Below are positions 1 to 11,604 of a stretch of DNA of 64,000 nt, one piece after another. Position 1 is the stretch's first letter; each line of letters starts with the position of its first letter. Location of the stretch: positions 104,344,550 through 104,408,549 of the forward strand of contig OZ010588.1 in the NCBI GenBank assembly GCA_963932145.1, read 5' to 3'. This stretch comes from Acanthosepion lycidas. Its lineage: Eukaryota > Mollusca > Cephalopoda > Sepiida > Sepiidae. The position numbers and the translations under genes were made by a program. A model generated the notes under the pieces. The model searched no databases, was not told the DNA's origin, and saw only the letters and a program-made list of their open reading frames with translations.

Positions 1-2
1 TG

Positions 3-107
3 AGTACGTCGATTAGGGTCGGAGAGTTGGCAGCGTTGGTTTTGCCATTATTGGACGAGATCTCCAACGGACGCACAGGAATAATTGATTTCTCGTATGA
101 CGACTAA
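3..107 (+). CDS. possible 3' end of an ORF open at the left edge
   Basis: Frame 3 is open from the window edge for 34 codons to a TAA at 105-107, reading ...GELAALVLPLLDEISNGRT... and ending in FSYDD. Composition looks more protein-like than the surrounding AT-rich DNA, with a Leu/Val-rich stretch followed by an acidic tail. No family is recognised. It could be the end of a last exon or chance, since 34 open codons is not unusual. AT-rich DNA with several ATTAAA/AATAAA-like strings follows. The sequence to the left is needed to decide. Confidence 0.2.
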   Translation, partial: STSIRVGELAALVLPLLDEISNGRTGIIDFSYDD

Positions 108-2190
108 ACATTAGTATGGTTTGCTTGCCACAATTGAACAAGTCCATACTTCTAACTTACAGATTTTTATTGACTTATAAACCTAATGTTTGTTGGCATG
201 GTCTGTTGTAAGAAAAATGTAACATAGCCGCGAATTTGGCCCGAACCTACAATCATAGACTTCGTGGGTGGAGATCTTACCATAGAACCATTATTGCCGC
301 CTTACAAATTCTTGCCTAATAATTGAACTTGAAGTGTTGACTCTTTGGAATTGAAACCACAAACTATGTCTGATTAACTTCGCCGAGGAACATTAATCCT
401 CATTTCAGGAAATGGCGTAAGCACTTTCAACTTTGACATTCACTATAAAATTATTTCAGCAAGCTATTTTCCAAATAGGTACACATACATAATTTCTTAT
501 GAAAAAATCTTATTTATTAATTGAATATAAATATTTTAATGTCTTTTGTGTAAACTAAACTCTTACAGTTAGAATGCGAAAGATAGACGAGTGTAGTTGA
601 AGATTTAAATAGTTACGTATCTTTTGCGTGTACTGTGCAAAACTGTTTATTAAATATCGATTGTTCATAGGATTTTAGAATGATGGAAATTCACATTTGT
701 TTCAAAGGTTTATTCTTAAGAATTTTTAAACCAGCCAATGAAAATCTTAAAGTTTAAGAGTTTATTGTTATGTAATTATTTTGAATTTAACTTCGACGTG
801 TCAAAATATACCCATGACTTTTAGGGTATGGGTTTAACTTTTTTAAATATATGGTTTATACGGTTAACTGTTTATTGCACTTCTTTATTTTGAATATTGC
901 CTGTTTAGAGTTTGTTAGTGATTAGTCAGACCGTTACAAAGTGAGAGTATGGTTCAAGTTATGATTTTCAATCGAATAGTAAGGATTAGATAGGTCATTT
1001 ATTAATTTATTAGCAGGTTTGAAAAGGCGGTTACCAAGAAGACTGATGACGTGCTGACGGGGGCGCATCCAACGTGCTCATCTGCTTCACTTTTCGTTGT
1101 GTTGTGCATTGAGGAATAATTTTCTGTAAACATCCGTTATTTGAGCTCCCGTTGCCTTTTAGTCAGTTTGAAAGAATCTGTATATTCTCCTCTGCCATCT
1201 TTCATTGACAAGAGATTTTCATCGATAGAATTGCCACTCACTGGAATTTATTCCTTTTCTAAGAATTCTTTGTAAAATATAGAAATGTTTCCTGTTGCTG
1301 CTTGACATGCTTGAGTGCACTCACCATAGCTTCTCTTTTGTTACAGCAAACAACAGCTTGAATGGGGTGAACACTAAGTAAGGTCCTACAGACTAGTCAA
1401 TCATTAACCTTCTTGCTAGAGCATGTGAGAGGTCAGTTGGTTATGTTATCTATGGGACACCTCATCAACTTAGGTTACCTGTGGACCCCACGAAACAGTT
1501 ACGAAAGTATTATAGTACCCTGGGATCTGTCATTTTATTGGAGAATAAGAAGTTGTTAGTACTGGTATTAGTACCTCTGTTAGATAAGGATAGTACCTAC
1601 GAGATATATTAAGTAATGCGCCCAATAACTCTCTGGACAAAATGCTTGATTTTTTATGGTAACGTCCACGACACAAAGCCTGCACCCCAGATCCGCGAAG
1701 ACAAGTGTATATAGAGCATTCAAGGAACGATTTACCAGCCAAGAACCCCACCCCTAGAGTGATCATCATTTTACGCTGAAAAGAAGGTCAAACCTCTGTC
1801 AGTATATTATCATGGTCACCAGAATGGAAATGAGTCTCTTGTACAGCACATATACCCACTCCAAGGCGCTGAAGGTCGGGATTGACTTTCGCCTTTCGAG
1901 ACTCTGACCTCAGCCCCTGAATATTCAAACTAGCTAAAAAGAGAGACATTGTCAGATTTAATAGGGTTGGCCACCTGCCTTAAACATTGTCAGAGTAAGG
2001 ATACCGAGAGCGTCATCCATTGACCCATGGCTCATTTCATTTTTCATGTGACCATCAATCGGGAGAGCCCCGACACACATTCATACATTCACACAAGCGC
2101 TACCATTCTCCACAATGCCAGTGATAGCTGTGCAAACAGATCTGGAAACGGATCGTTTGGGAAAAATGTCCGACGATCTATTCCTATGCC
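108..2190. other. AT-rich stretch without a recognisable gene
   Basis: No reading frame here resembles a known protein. The 79-codon frame at 1530-1769 (minus) and the 75-codon frame at 2027-2254 (plus) show no recognisable motif and are taken as chance. No tandem repeat or SINE head was noticed. Confidence 0.5.
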
Positions 2191-2829
2191 TCAACAGACA
2201 AGAAACAACACACGTTCAATAAGTATCCAGAGAAAAACAACGACAACGGCATAGATACCAGGATAAAATAAATGATTACCTACTCGGTATCTTCCCGTTT
2301 CGGATTCCCATACTGCAATTGGTGGTGTTAGCTCAATTCCTTTGATTGCTTCCTCCACCATTTCCCATGTATGCTGTGACCCAGAACCAGTTCTGATGAC
2401 CGTGAGGACCCGCTGAGCCTCTGGAAAGTTCCGCGGGTCTTCTATGTATTTGTCTCCTAATTTCTGTATGGCAAGCAGAGGTTTCAGTGCGTGTATCCGG
2501 TTCCCATAATTTTTGGCTCACTCAACTTGGCTCGGGGTTACACGGCAGACATCCTCTCCGAAGTTGTAGGGTAATTTAGCGCTTCCCCTTTTCTTCTTAG
2601 ATTCCACCGATGGGCTTCTTTGCCTCTTTTGGAAGCTTTGCGATGTTGGTGTAGAAGATGGTGCAGGAGATTGGGCAGGAGTGGAAGATTGTGATGCAGA
2701 GGGAGTGGGCACCTTTTTAAGTGGGGACATATTCACAGGGGTTGGGGTCTCTGACCTAGTCACATGGGAAGATGTTTTTTTGGCTGATGAGGAATTTGGG
2801 GCAGAGGTTGAGGGGCGTGGTACCCCCAC
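2191..2829 (-). pseudogene. decayed ORF of unknown family, Ser/Pro-rich start and C-terminal membrane-like segment
   Basis: Read on the minus strand from the ATG at 2829, 103 codons run to a TGA at 2518-2520. The same frame then stays open for a further 108 codons to a TGA at 2191-2193. Residues 1-80 are low-complexity (Ser, Pro, Thr, Lys) with a basic KKKRGSAKLPYNFGEDV stretch. After the stop the composition is that of an ordinary globular protein (IQKLGDKYIEDPRNFPEAQ, then TWEMVEEAIKGIELTPP). The end is a hydrophobic run, YAVVVVFLWILIERVLFLVC, like a membrane segment. The continuity of sense codons across one stop suggests a once-functional protein with a single nonsense change. It could be a retroelement ORF1, a retrogene or a domesticated gene. 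No family is recognised. Confidence 0.45.
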
Positions 2830-2913
2830 TGGTCATCCATCCCCACTATCATCTTTCCTAGAGGATGTAGGCGCCTTTGGTCATCTTTGTTGATATTAAG
2901 ATCAATGACCTAG

Positions 2914-3177
2914 TCATTGGTGTGTGTGTGGTGGGGGAGGGGAGGGTGGAGAAGATGGCACAGAGGCCAATGGTTCAGGCTGTTTTTTCTGTCTAAGTTT
3001 TTTGTCCAATTCCTTAATTTTCAGAGACTTCTCATAACCTGGGTGAAATCTCTTAGACTTTTGGGCATAACTAGCAGGAGTCTCACCCTTGGGAATGGGA
3101 CTGTTAGTATCCTTGCTCTTGGGGGCTTCCGGAGACTGAGATCCCACAGCTTGGAACTTTCCTCTCGCTCTACCCAT
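2914..3177 (-). pseudogene. Lys/Pro-rich ORF piece upstream of the 2191-2829 frame
   Basis: An 87-residue frame starts MGRARGKFQAVGSQSPEAPK, has a charged middle (SLKIKELDKKLRQKKQ, coiled-coil-like) and ends in a proline-rich stretch over a GT-rich tract (2918-2945). It is in the same frame as the 2191-2829 ORF, with stops between them, so the two may be halves of one decayed protein. Family unknown. Confidence 0.35.
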
Positions 3178-3498
3178 GACATGTCACTCCTGCTTATCTT
3201 CCGCTCTTCTCTGGAAGAGACCCAACCGGGGCTTTTTCACCACTGGTGCCAGCTGCAGATAGGCCCATTACAGACGCTGCGGAACAAGAAGTATCAGCTG
3301 AAAGAAAAATTGAAAAAGAAAATTGTAATCAACAAAAAAGAAAGAAACTTTGTCAAAACAGAAATAAATTTAACAAAGATAAGTTCCAAAATCGGTCCTC
3401 GTGTGGTCTAATGTACGTCAAACAAAACCAAAGTCTGGGCGTAAAAATAGAGGAGAAATGGTGATGATATTTATTGTACATGAAAGAACAAATGGTAT

Positions 3499-4400
3499 TT
3501 GGTACGCTTGATCATCGAGCAACTCGATAGTGATGCCGCGCTGATCAATTTAGATCAGTCAAAGGCTTTTGATAGGATTGACCATCGATTTATGGAGGTT
3601 GTCCTTCTGGCTGCCGGTTTCGGGCCACACTTTCGCACTTGGATCCGACTGCTGTATGCGTCCCCTGATGCGCTGGTGGAAGTGAATGGGGTAAGATCGA
3701 AACCTTTCATTTTGTCTCGCTCCATTCGTCAAGGTTGTCCGCTGTCTCCAATTGCTTTACGTTCTTGCGTTCGAACCTTTCCTGCCTAAGTTGAAGTCGA
3801 ATCCGGTCCTTCGCGGAATTTCCTTACCTGATGCTACCACCTCGGCCAGGTACTCCGTCTATGCTGATGACGTTTTGGTTTTTGCGTCGGGCAGAGCCGA
3901 AATTAACGAAGTCAGCAGAGAAATCAGAGGATATGAGATGGTGACAGGGGCCAAGATCAATCGCGATAAGTCTGTTGACTAGCTGTTGGGTTCGTGGAAG
4001 GGAGATTCTCTTCCTGGATGTTTCCTCTGGACGGACGGGTTGGTCAAGATACTCGGCGTCTGGTTCGGTCCGCCCTCCTCTTGGAAATGGTCGGAGGAGC
4101 GGGAGAAGGCCGAGTTCGCAGTTCGTCTGTGTGGTCCCAGTGGAATCTTTCCTTGAATGGGAGGACGGAAGTATGTGCCTTGCACATCTAAACGATTCTT
4201 CTTTACCGACTCCCCGTGCTTCCACTCCCGTCTGACACTTTATTGGCGTTTGTAAGGCTCTTATTCTCCTTTTTGTGTGGAGGCAAGGCCGCCATGGTTA
4301 GTCGGGAGATCTGTAACCTCCATCCTTCTTATGGCGGTCTGGTGGTACCTTGCGTTGAGATTCGTTGACATACACTTCGCATTTCTTACCTAGATCGGAT
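3499..4400 (+). mobile_element. Tx1-type LINE fragment, copy 1 (reverse transcriptase to C-terminal domain)
   Basis: Reverse transcriptase of a non-LTR retrotransposon. Motif A reads INLDQSKAFDRIDHRF (from about 3546), followed by SIRQGCPLSP (motif B, about 3724). A frameshift near 3750-3760 moves the reading frame to the piece carrying YSVYADDVLVFAS (motif C, about 3850). Then come TGAKINRDKS, a stop at 3979-3981, and WTDGLVKILGVWFGP plus the thumb/C-terminal region to about 4340. The order and wording match the Tx1 LINE clade. The 5' part (endonuclease) is missing. The copy directly precedes a second copy in the same orientation. Frameshift and stops make it inactive. Confidence 0.8.
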
Positions 4401-4471
4401 GTGTATGCAGTTGGATACGAACGGTGAATTCTGGAAGGAAGACACTCGTAAGAACTTTCCATCCTTGAGAA

Positions 4472-4990
4472 GTGAGTGCTCGTGTGAGGAGGAGGCTGGC
4501 CGTTCGCCCCAAGGTGAGGGCTCCTTCTATTGCGAATTCTCGAAGAAAGAGAAACGAGTTGGAAGAAGTAGGGAGGATAATGCCATGGAGAAACCAAAGT
4601 TCCAATCCGTTCGCCAATAAAAAATCAACAAAAGGAGCCTCCCTTGTTCCGCTGTCCCTCCTTCCCAAGACACTTCCATCCATCACACCCTCTCTCAACA
4701 CTCCTGCATCGGGTAACAACACCTCTCCTCCCAACACCCCTTCCTAAAAAGAAAAAACAGTATACCAGGGGACAAAGTCCTGTCAGGCAGGTCCTGGAAT
4801 GGGACCTTTCGTCCCAAAAAAGAACACTTTTAGGGCCATTGTTTAAAATTTCCACCATAGACGGATGGTGGAAATTCTTGTGGAATTCTCGCGAATTATT
4901 GCGCCGAGAGGGTCCTAGTTATTCTCCATCCATCTTTATATACGGCCCTAAAACTCACGTGTCCCACGGACGTCTGCGGCATTGTCCTGG
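4472..4990 (+). pseudogene. probable ORF1 tail of LINE copy 2
   Basis: Two overlapping frames (4472-4747 and 4644-4994) give a basic stretch (SARVRRRLAVRPKVR), a Ser/Pro/Thr-rich linker and a Trp-containing tail (DGWWKFLWNSRELLRREG). Location just before the ORF2 start suggests the ORF1 nucleic-acid-binding protein of the LINE, broken by a frameshift. No zinc knuckle is visible. The assignment rests on position. Confidence 0.35.
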
Positions 4991-5100
4991 ATGATCGCAT
5001 GATGATAGAGATGAGAACAGGGAGCCTAAGTCAAGCCGCCGGGGTTTTGACCCCCGGAGATTTCTGTGAAGTCTGCGTTTAAGGGACTCGAGCTTAAATT

Positions 5101-5790
5101 ATGTTTATCAAACTAGCCAGCTTGAATGTGAGGGGCTTGAGATATCGGGGTAAGGCTGCCCGACTGCTTCGTGATCTCTTGTTCTTTGGAGTGGATGTAG
5201 CTGCGATCCAGGAAATATACTTTACGACGTCGATTCTCGTATGTTGTCTAGCGACTTAGTTGTTTAATCAGTATACGGGGACCAGGTGTTTCCTTGTTAG
5301 TTAAACGTTCCCTGGATACGAGGGTGGACCTTGTTCATGTCGACACGGGCATGAGCGGTTGATCAGTGCCAATATTGCCGTGAGCAGTTGTTCATTTCGG
5401 GTCGTTGCGGTTTATGCGCCCAATGACCAGGGATGGCGGGCCGACTTTTTCCGTCAGTTGGGACCGTTCCTGGTCAATTCATTGCGCTTAGTCTTAATGG
5501 GGGACTGGAATGCCACCCTGAACCCTAAGATAGACAGGGGCCGGAGAGCTAGCGGGAAGCCATTGGGCGATCGTAGCTTGGTTGATCTGATCGGTGAGTT
5601 TGGGCTCGTTGATAGATACCGGGTCGATCATTCAGAGCTACCTGGACAGAATGTTAATGAGAAGGATCAATTTAGATTTACTAGATCGACCCACGTTCCA
5701 CCGTGTAGACTATTCGGATCATAGACTCGTCTGGTGTTGGGTACTAGGCCTAGAATGGCTGGGCGCTGGAAGTTCAATCTGTCCATACTA
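5101..5790 (+). pseudogene. LINE ORF2 N-terminus: APE-type endonuclease
   Basis: The ATG at 5101 begins MFIKLASLNVRGLRYRGK, the usual start of an apurinic-endonuclease-like domain (catalytic Asn in LNVRGL). The metal-binding Glu follows in AAIQEIYF. A stop at about 5258 and a frameshift follow. The domain resumes with VVAVYAPNDQ (about 5400) and LMGDWNATLNPKIDRG (catalytic Asp/Asn, about 5500), and ends with the SDHRLVW (Ser-Asp-His) motif in another frame at about 5716. All catalytic motifs are therefore present but split over three frames. In intact LINEs this domain nicks target DNA to prime reverse transcription. Confidence 0.8.
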
Positions 5791-6269
5791 GACAGGAGGG
5801 ACTTTAAGCAAGAGTTGATTAGATTAGTGCAGCGGGAATTAGAGGCTTAAAGATAGGATTAGGTCTATTGCCATTGAATTTAGCCAACGACTAGCTCTAG
5901 ATAAGGATAAAAAAGTGAAGACTCTAGAAGATACTCTGTCTCCGGCGGTGGGATTCCCCAGAGGTAACCGTAGCTAGGCAGGCCCTGCAACGCGTGGCTA
6001 GCAAGAGCTACCAGCTTCAGGTAGATAGACATAGGTTAAACAAGATGTCTAATGAAGCCGTGAACATGGGCGCAGAATTGGACAAGGAAGAGATCCGTCG
6101 AGGTTCCGGTCAATACATTCGCGAGGTCATTTCCCCTGAGGGCCGTTCTCAGAGGCCAACCAAGAACATGTGCGAGGAATTTCGGTGGCATTTTGAGAAT
6201 CGTTTTACTAAGGAGCCTGGTTTCAGTGGTGACGAAATTCGCAGCTATTTTGGCTGACTTTTCTCGGCT

Positions 6270-7170
6270 TTTGCCGATTGAAACGGCTACCTGCAAGGGT
6301 GAGATCTCAGAGGGCGAAGTTTACTTAGCATTGAAGAAGTTCAGCAGAGGCAAGTCTCCGGGACTTGATGGTCTGTCTTACGAAATGTACTTGAGGCTGT
6401 CGCACATCTTTTTCCAGATTTTTACAGTGGTGTTCAACAACTGGTTCTGACAGTGGTCCATCCCTGACCGGATTTCCAGGGGTGTGATCACGCTGTTGAA
6501 AAGGTCAAGGTTGTTGGGAGGGATTAAGATGATTACAGGCCCATAACTCTGCTAAACACAGAGTTAAAGATTTTGGCCAAGATCCTGACGCGGAGTTGTT
6601 GCAGTCAGTTGTCGCGAACTTGTTGGGACCTGAGCAGTCTTGTGCTGCGAGGGGACGAACAATTCAAAGCAACCTGCATCTGATCCGCACAATCATAGAA
6701 GGTGTAAAAGACAACAAGTGAGCCATGTTGATCAATTTGGATCAGTCCAAGGCATTTGACAAGGTTGACAATCAGTACCTGGCTGCTGTCCTGCGGGGCC
6801 GCCGGATTCGAACCCAGCCTCTTGTACCGCTTCCGCAGTGCTGTGATACAGGTGAACGAGAAGCGGTCGAGCGCTGTCTCGGTTGGTTCGTCAGGGTTGT
6901 CTACTGTTGCCCCTAGTTTATGCTTTCGCGTTGGAGCCCTTTATTCATCGGCTGAAGGACAGGGCGTGCAGTCCGGACCAAAGCGGAATCGCTGTTTTCC
7001 CTGGTAGAGCTCGAGCTAGGTTTTCTGCGTACGTCGATGACGTATCCATTTTCGTGTCGTGCCGTCATGACATTAAGGTGGTACAGAAGGCGCTTGAACG
7101 GCACGAGAAGGTGACAAGGGCCAAGATTAACTGCAACAAGTCTTCCGGCTTGTGGTTAAGTGCCTAAAAG
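6270..7170 (+). pseudogene. LINE ORF2 reverse transcriptase domain
   Basis: In order: KFSRGKSPGLDGLSYEMY (about 6337), PITLLNTELKILAKILT (about 6540), INLDQSKAFDKVDNQYL (motif A, 6728) and FSAYVDDVSIFVS (motif C, about 7021) followed by TRAKINCNKSSGLWLSA. Several frameshifts and stops separate the motifs (for example around 6450, 6500-6720 and 6810-6900). The wording parallels copy 1 (INLDQSKAFDRIDH, YADD), confirming that the two are copies of one LINE family. Motif C is YVDD here and YADD in copy 1. Confidence 0.8.
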
Positions 7171-8109
7171 GAGGTCGTGCTTCCGGAACCCTTTGGTTGG
7201 ATTGATGGATCCATCTGAATTCTTGGAGTATGTTTCGGGCCCGAACTCCAGCTGAAGAAGAACTGGTCAGAAGTACAGGCAAAGGTCGGAGCGTTGGTTT
7301 GGACTTGGCTCTGAAGGAAGTTGTTGTTAAAGAGTAGGGCTGCGGTGTGTGTGCCATTTACATGTTATCCCTCGTCCTTTAATGCTTGGCTGTACTTCCT
7401 CTTTCCTGGACTCGTATGGAGGTGATCGGGCGTTCGTTGATCGCCCTCTTGTAGGGTTGGTCGCAAACATTGGATCTTTCAAGCGTCTGTGTTATGGGGG
7501 TTTGGGATTGCCACACAGGGCGAGTCATCGCCATACCTCAAGCTTGGCTTTTCTACGCCGTGTTTTGACGGAGAACTCGATTTTGGCGGCGAGTGTTGGG
7601 GACTCTTTACTATCAAGCGCCGTCGCAGCCGTGGATGGTTGTCGAGTTTCCTCAGCAAGTGTCGATTGGCCTTGAAGGTCATTCCTCGGTCTAGTGACCT
7701 GGTTCGTGTGGACGGGGCTAGCCTTGATTTTCTCTTTTAAGTTCCCTTGAGCATAACGAGGCGGTTTCCTGTGAACCCTTCCCTGGTTAAGTTAGACACT
7801 TATTTTTTCCTAGTTAATGTGAATAAGTGCTGTTCCCAGTCTGTTTTCCGGCATTCTCTTTTGTTATGGTCCATGTTGAGATTTCCAACCTCCCCAGTTT
7901 CTTTTCTCCTCCATTTTTCACCTCGACAGAATCAGCCTTTGAATTTCCACATTCCGTCAATTATTTTTATCCTTCCTATTCCATTAGCAAGTGTGCTGCA
8001 TGATTCTGTCTATCGACAGAATACTGCGGCCATTCTTATTATTTTGATGGGCGGACGGTTCCTACTAACATTGTTTCGTTTTATTTTTATTTTTGGGATT
8101 ACATTTTGA
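7171..8109 (+). pseudogene. LINE ORF2 C-terminal domain remnant
   Basis: The stop at 7165-7167 ends the reverse transcriptase frame. Broken pieces then match the thumb and C-terminal part seen in copy 1 (KNWSEVQAKV near 7260, then a GLGLPHRASHR-like stretch near 7500). The open frame at 7747-8109 has no recognised motif and may be the very end of the protein or chance. Confidence 0.5.
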
Positions 8110-8599
8110 GTTTGTTTTCTGGGTTCATCTCACCTCCCCCATCATTTCATGTTTCTAGAAATGTTTATATATTTTTATAAGAGACTTTATGAACATTATA
8201 AATTTTTACATCATGGGGTGTTTTTTTTTAGGTCCCTTATTAATATGTGGTATTGTGGTACATGTAGGATTGAGAGGTGATGGACAAATTCTTGTGGTGA
8301 TTGAGCCTATTGTATTGAATGATTGGGTCGTGATTGTGATTACCTAGGACTAGGATAGTCAATGAAGACCAGCCTTCACCACCCCTCCTTTGACCTTGTG
8401 CCACAATTTTGTATTTTTTTACAAAATAAATATTTTTCTACACTATTTTCCATTATTATATGATTCGCTATTCTCTATTGTTCAATGGCGTATTATACTT
8501 GTATCTGCAATTACAAAGTCTCTACTACAATGAGCATTACGAAAGTGGCAATGAGTGTTTATTGACATCACAAAAAATGTTTATACAATTCTCTTTAAG

Positions 8600-8890
8600 A
8601 CTATATAATCAGTATTAAAAATCCATATTTTTTTCAAGTTGTAAAAGTATGAACATACTTATTGTTATAGTAATTTACCCATGTACACATGGACTCTCCC
8701 AGCTATAAGTAGGAGCAGGTACTGCTTTTGGAGAGGGACTTTTCCAGCAGTCAGCTCTGACAGTCAGACCGAACATTCTTGCTGTAACACTCTCGTTTGT
8801 ATATGTTTGTATGACTGTTTCTGTTAAAATATTTGTTTAACTCAATTATTCTCTTGTCTTTATTTCTGGCCCTAATCAGGCCACAAAACT
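8600..8890 (+). mobile_element. possible solo LTR
   Basis: A TATA-like element (CTATAAGTAGGAGCAG, about 8702) is followed about 60-80 bases later by an initiator-like region (CAGTCAGACCGAACA) and then a T-rich tract ending in CTCTTGTCTTTATTTCTGGC. This arrangement is typical of the promoter and poly-A part of a metazoan Gypsy LTR. No internal region, primer binding site or clear target duplication could be assigned, so boundaries are approximate. Confidence 0.3.
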
Positions 8891-9560
8891 TATTTCGCTA
8901 TGATACAATAATATATAGTACCAGCATACTTAGTTTGAATAATTAATTACATTAACAAGAACATAAGATTAATTAATAAGGTAATTTGGGAAAATGAAAT
9001 AAAAGTATCTACTAAATATTTTTCTGAATGAATAAGTATTTCCTTCATCTTCTGTGAAACAAATTGTAGAGGTAACAAAAATCATAATAAATTTTTTAAA
9101 GATTATCAAAATTATTGTTTCTCTGAAATTCACATTTTTTGTAAAGTATTTTCCGCCTTTGTTGATGCACGAGTTTGTAAAATGTTGAAATTGTTTTCTG
9201 ATTGTATTATACAATTTTATATTTTCTCTAATCAATTGGTAGTTTGCTAGTTACTGCTTCCAACTGGCCTCTTTGGTAGCGCTTTGAGAGGCTTCTCTGA
9301 TCAACAGTCACATAATATCGGGGTATTTCTAGTGTCGTGTCGCACATGGGTAGGTGGCCCTGTATATATTTCCAGTGTGCAACCATGAGGCCACATTATG
9401 CTCTGTTCTCACCCACACTCTGGGTAGTTTGTATTGCCATGGACGACAAAGAGTGATAGGTATGGTGGTCTTTTCCCTTTCTCCCCAAAACAAATTTCAC
9501 GAAAAACACACACACACATACAAAAAAGAAATACAACTAAACCAATGAACGAAAAGCAAC
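8891..9560. other. AT-rich stretch without a recognisable gene
   Basis: Only short chance frames are present. A CA-rich run lies at 9506-9522. Confidence 0.4.
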
Positions 9561-9599
9561 CTATCCCCTCAACCTTTCTTTCTCTAATATTTGTGCTTG

Positions 9600-11050
9600 G
9601 CATGGTCACCAGATGTTGCTCTCTGTGAAACCAATTTAAATTCTTCCATTGCTAACAATAAATTCTTGGTTCCAGGGAATCTTCCTCTTTGCTGAATAAG
9701 ATTCCAGCATTCACATGCATGGCCTTGGTGTTTACATCTGGGATACTCTTTTGATGGCCAGGCAATTATCTTCCGAAGCCCCAAATAACACTTTCATATG
9801 TTTCCAACGTCCGTTACTAAACTCTGTTAACTATATCCTTTTCCTTTATTGACCCCTCTTCCCAGGGCTTCAGTATATGAGGAACAATATCTGACAGTCT
9901 AGAAAAAGCACTTTCTTTCAGTCCATCTGCGAACGTCTTTGTTTTCGGTGATTTTAGTGCTGGCCACAAGACGTGGCTTAAACATTTTAAAGGTACTGAT
10001 GTTGCCGGTATTCAGACATTAAACTTTCTATTGCCCAAACTCTTACTCAAATTCCTTAGTAAAACTGAGCAATAGGTTTCTCTACTTCATTGATTTCTTA
10101 CCTCCTATCCTCACTTTTGCCGAGCTTAGCAACACTGACCCCTTGGTAACTCGGACCGCTCTGTGGTAGATATTTCTTTCCAATCATCTATTAAATAGGA
10201 ACCCCCTATCCACAAGATCTCTTTCCGTTACCAACATGCTAATTGGGACTCACTCCATGATTTTCTCCATTGTGCCTCTTGGACTGCCATCTATAAACTC
10301 CCAATTAAAAATTGTACCACTGAGGTTTCTTCTTGTGTTAAAGGAGGCATGAACACTTTCATCCCTTCTCGAAAGTACCAAGTGAAACCTCAATCCTCAC
10401 TGCTATAGCACACAAGAAGCACTATTTTCATCTATACCAGTGTGACAGCTCTCGTCATAACAGGCACCTATTCGTTGCAGTTCGCAATAAATATAAGTCC
10501 TCGAAGGAGCTAGGTCCCTGTTTGTCGAGAGAATGATACACCGCATAGCCCCTTACAACTTTGGTACACGCGATTACTGACAGCTCTGAAATAGGGTACT
10601 AAATAAGTGCAAGGTCTCTATTCCTCCCTCTTCAATTGATTCAAGGTGTTATCATCCTCTACTGATAAAGCTGAATGCTATACCCGTAAATTCTCAAACT
10701 CTACTCTTGAATATCCCTGCCTAACTTCCCTCCTAGAACTGAGTCTCTGTTGAGTGATATGCATATAACACCTCCCATGGTTTCTGCTATCATCTCTAAC
10801 CTAGGTCCCTACAAAATAAGATATCTTTCCCTTATCAGCATGCTGATTGGGCCTCACTCTGTGATTATTTTTGTGTTGCCTCTTGGACTAACATCTTTAA
10901 GCTTCCAATTGACGATTGCGTCACTGAGTTTTTTTATCTCGAAAATACTAGGTGAAACCTCAATATTCTACATGGTTCTGACCAGCATGTTCGGTTGCTA
11001 TAGCAAACAGGAACCAATATTTCCGGCTATGACAGCGTGACAGCTCTAGT
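9600..11050 (+). mobile_element. decayed Jockey-like LINE with internal duplication
   Basis: Reading across frames gives CMALVFTSG (about 9717) and then VFVFGDFSAGHKTWL (about 9937), the GDFNAHH endonuclease motif with Asn changed to Ser. Further pieces follow the same order as the well-preserved minus-strand copy at 48480-51170. The segment at about 10750 (HITPPMVSAIISNLGPYK) corresponds to the ITPSSVLGIISKLDPHK part there. After that point the element returns to an earlier part of itself: about 10815-11055 repeats about 10210-10465. No intact frame remains. Confidence 0.65.
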
Positions 11051-11129
11051 CACAACAGGCTCGTAATAAATTTAAAGTTTTTTTTTCCAAAAAACAAAAA
11101 CAAAACCAAAAAACAACTGTCCTGAGATG

Positions 11130-11250
11130 TTATAAGTATAGAGTTGAAGTAGACTTTAGAAAAACCGGAAACCCAATTCTGAACAGAAAACGAGATGAAC
11201 GTCTGTTCAAAAGACCGAGTGTGACACTGGTGCGGAAAGAAAGGAGTTAA
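11130..11250. repeat. dispersed repeat R1, copy 1
   Basis: Shares ACTTTAGAAAAACCGGAAA and the later GTTCAAAAGACC string with copies at 41610-41780, 43130-43300 and 58440-58650, and more loosely 51440-51690. Some copies begin next to the reverse complement of the LINE 3' end string (GCGTCTTAGTGGCATTATCGCC-like), so R1 may be a Jockey-like LINE untranslated region. Confidence 0.5.
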
Positions 11251-11604
11251 ATTAAAAACATAGATCGGAACGAGACGAGGAGAGTTAAGGAATAGAACGA
11301 TGGACATAATGAGAGAGGGAAAATGGATTTCATTTCTGTTTCTTTTTAGGGCAGAGATACTTCGAAAAAAAGCGATTCTGTTACAAGATTTTACCACAAA
11401 AGACATATGGCGATGTTTCGCTAACAACTGATGAATGAGGCATCTTTAAAAAGTGCCGGTTATAAAAACACAATATAAGCAGAATAGATAAACTTCGGTC
11501 TGTAGCCAAATCTTCCAGGGAGCTCAGCGAACAATCAGCGCGGCAAGATTGGCGGGAAGGGTAATGATAATTTTAATTAATGACCATAAGCTAAGCCACA
11601 CACC

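Larger units (their letters stand above)
4400..8430 (+). mobile_element. Tx1-type LINE, copy 2, nearly full-length but decayed
   Basis: A longer copy of the same LINE clade as 3499-4400. It holds an ORF1-like tail, then ORF2 with endonuclease, reverse transcriptase and C-terminal domain (listed separately). A T/A-rich 3' region follows, with an AATAAA at about 8425-8430. Many stops and frameshifts divide ORF2. The left boundary against copy 1 is estimated from where the thumb region of copy 1 ends; the right boundary is estimated from the AATAAA and the change to AT-rich DNA. Confidence 0.7.

Noticed and set aside
8600..8890. Host gene promoter at the TATA-like site
   Set aside because: No coding exon follows; a solo LTR explains the layout better, though still weakly.
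9409..9609. Small frames on both strands around 9.35-9.63 kb
   Set aside because: No motif, CA-rich low complexity, mutually overlapping.
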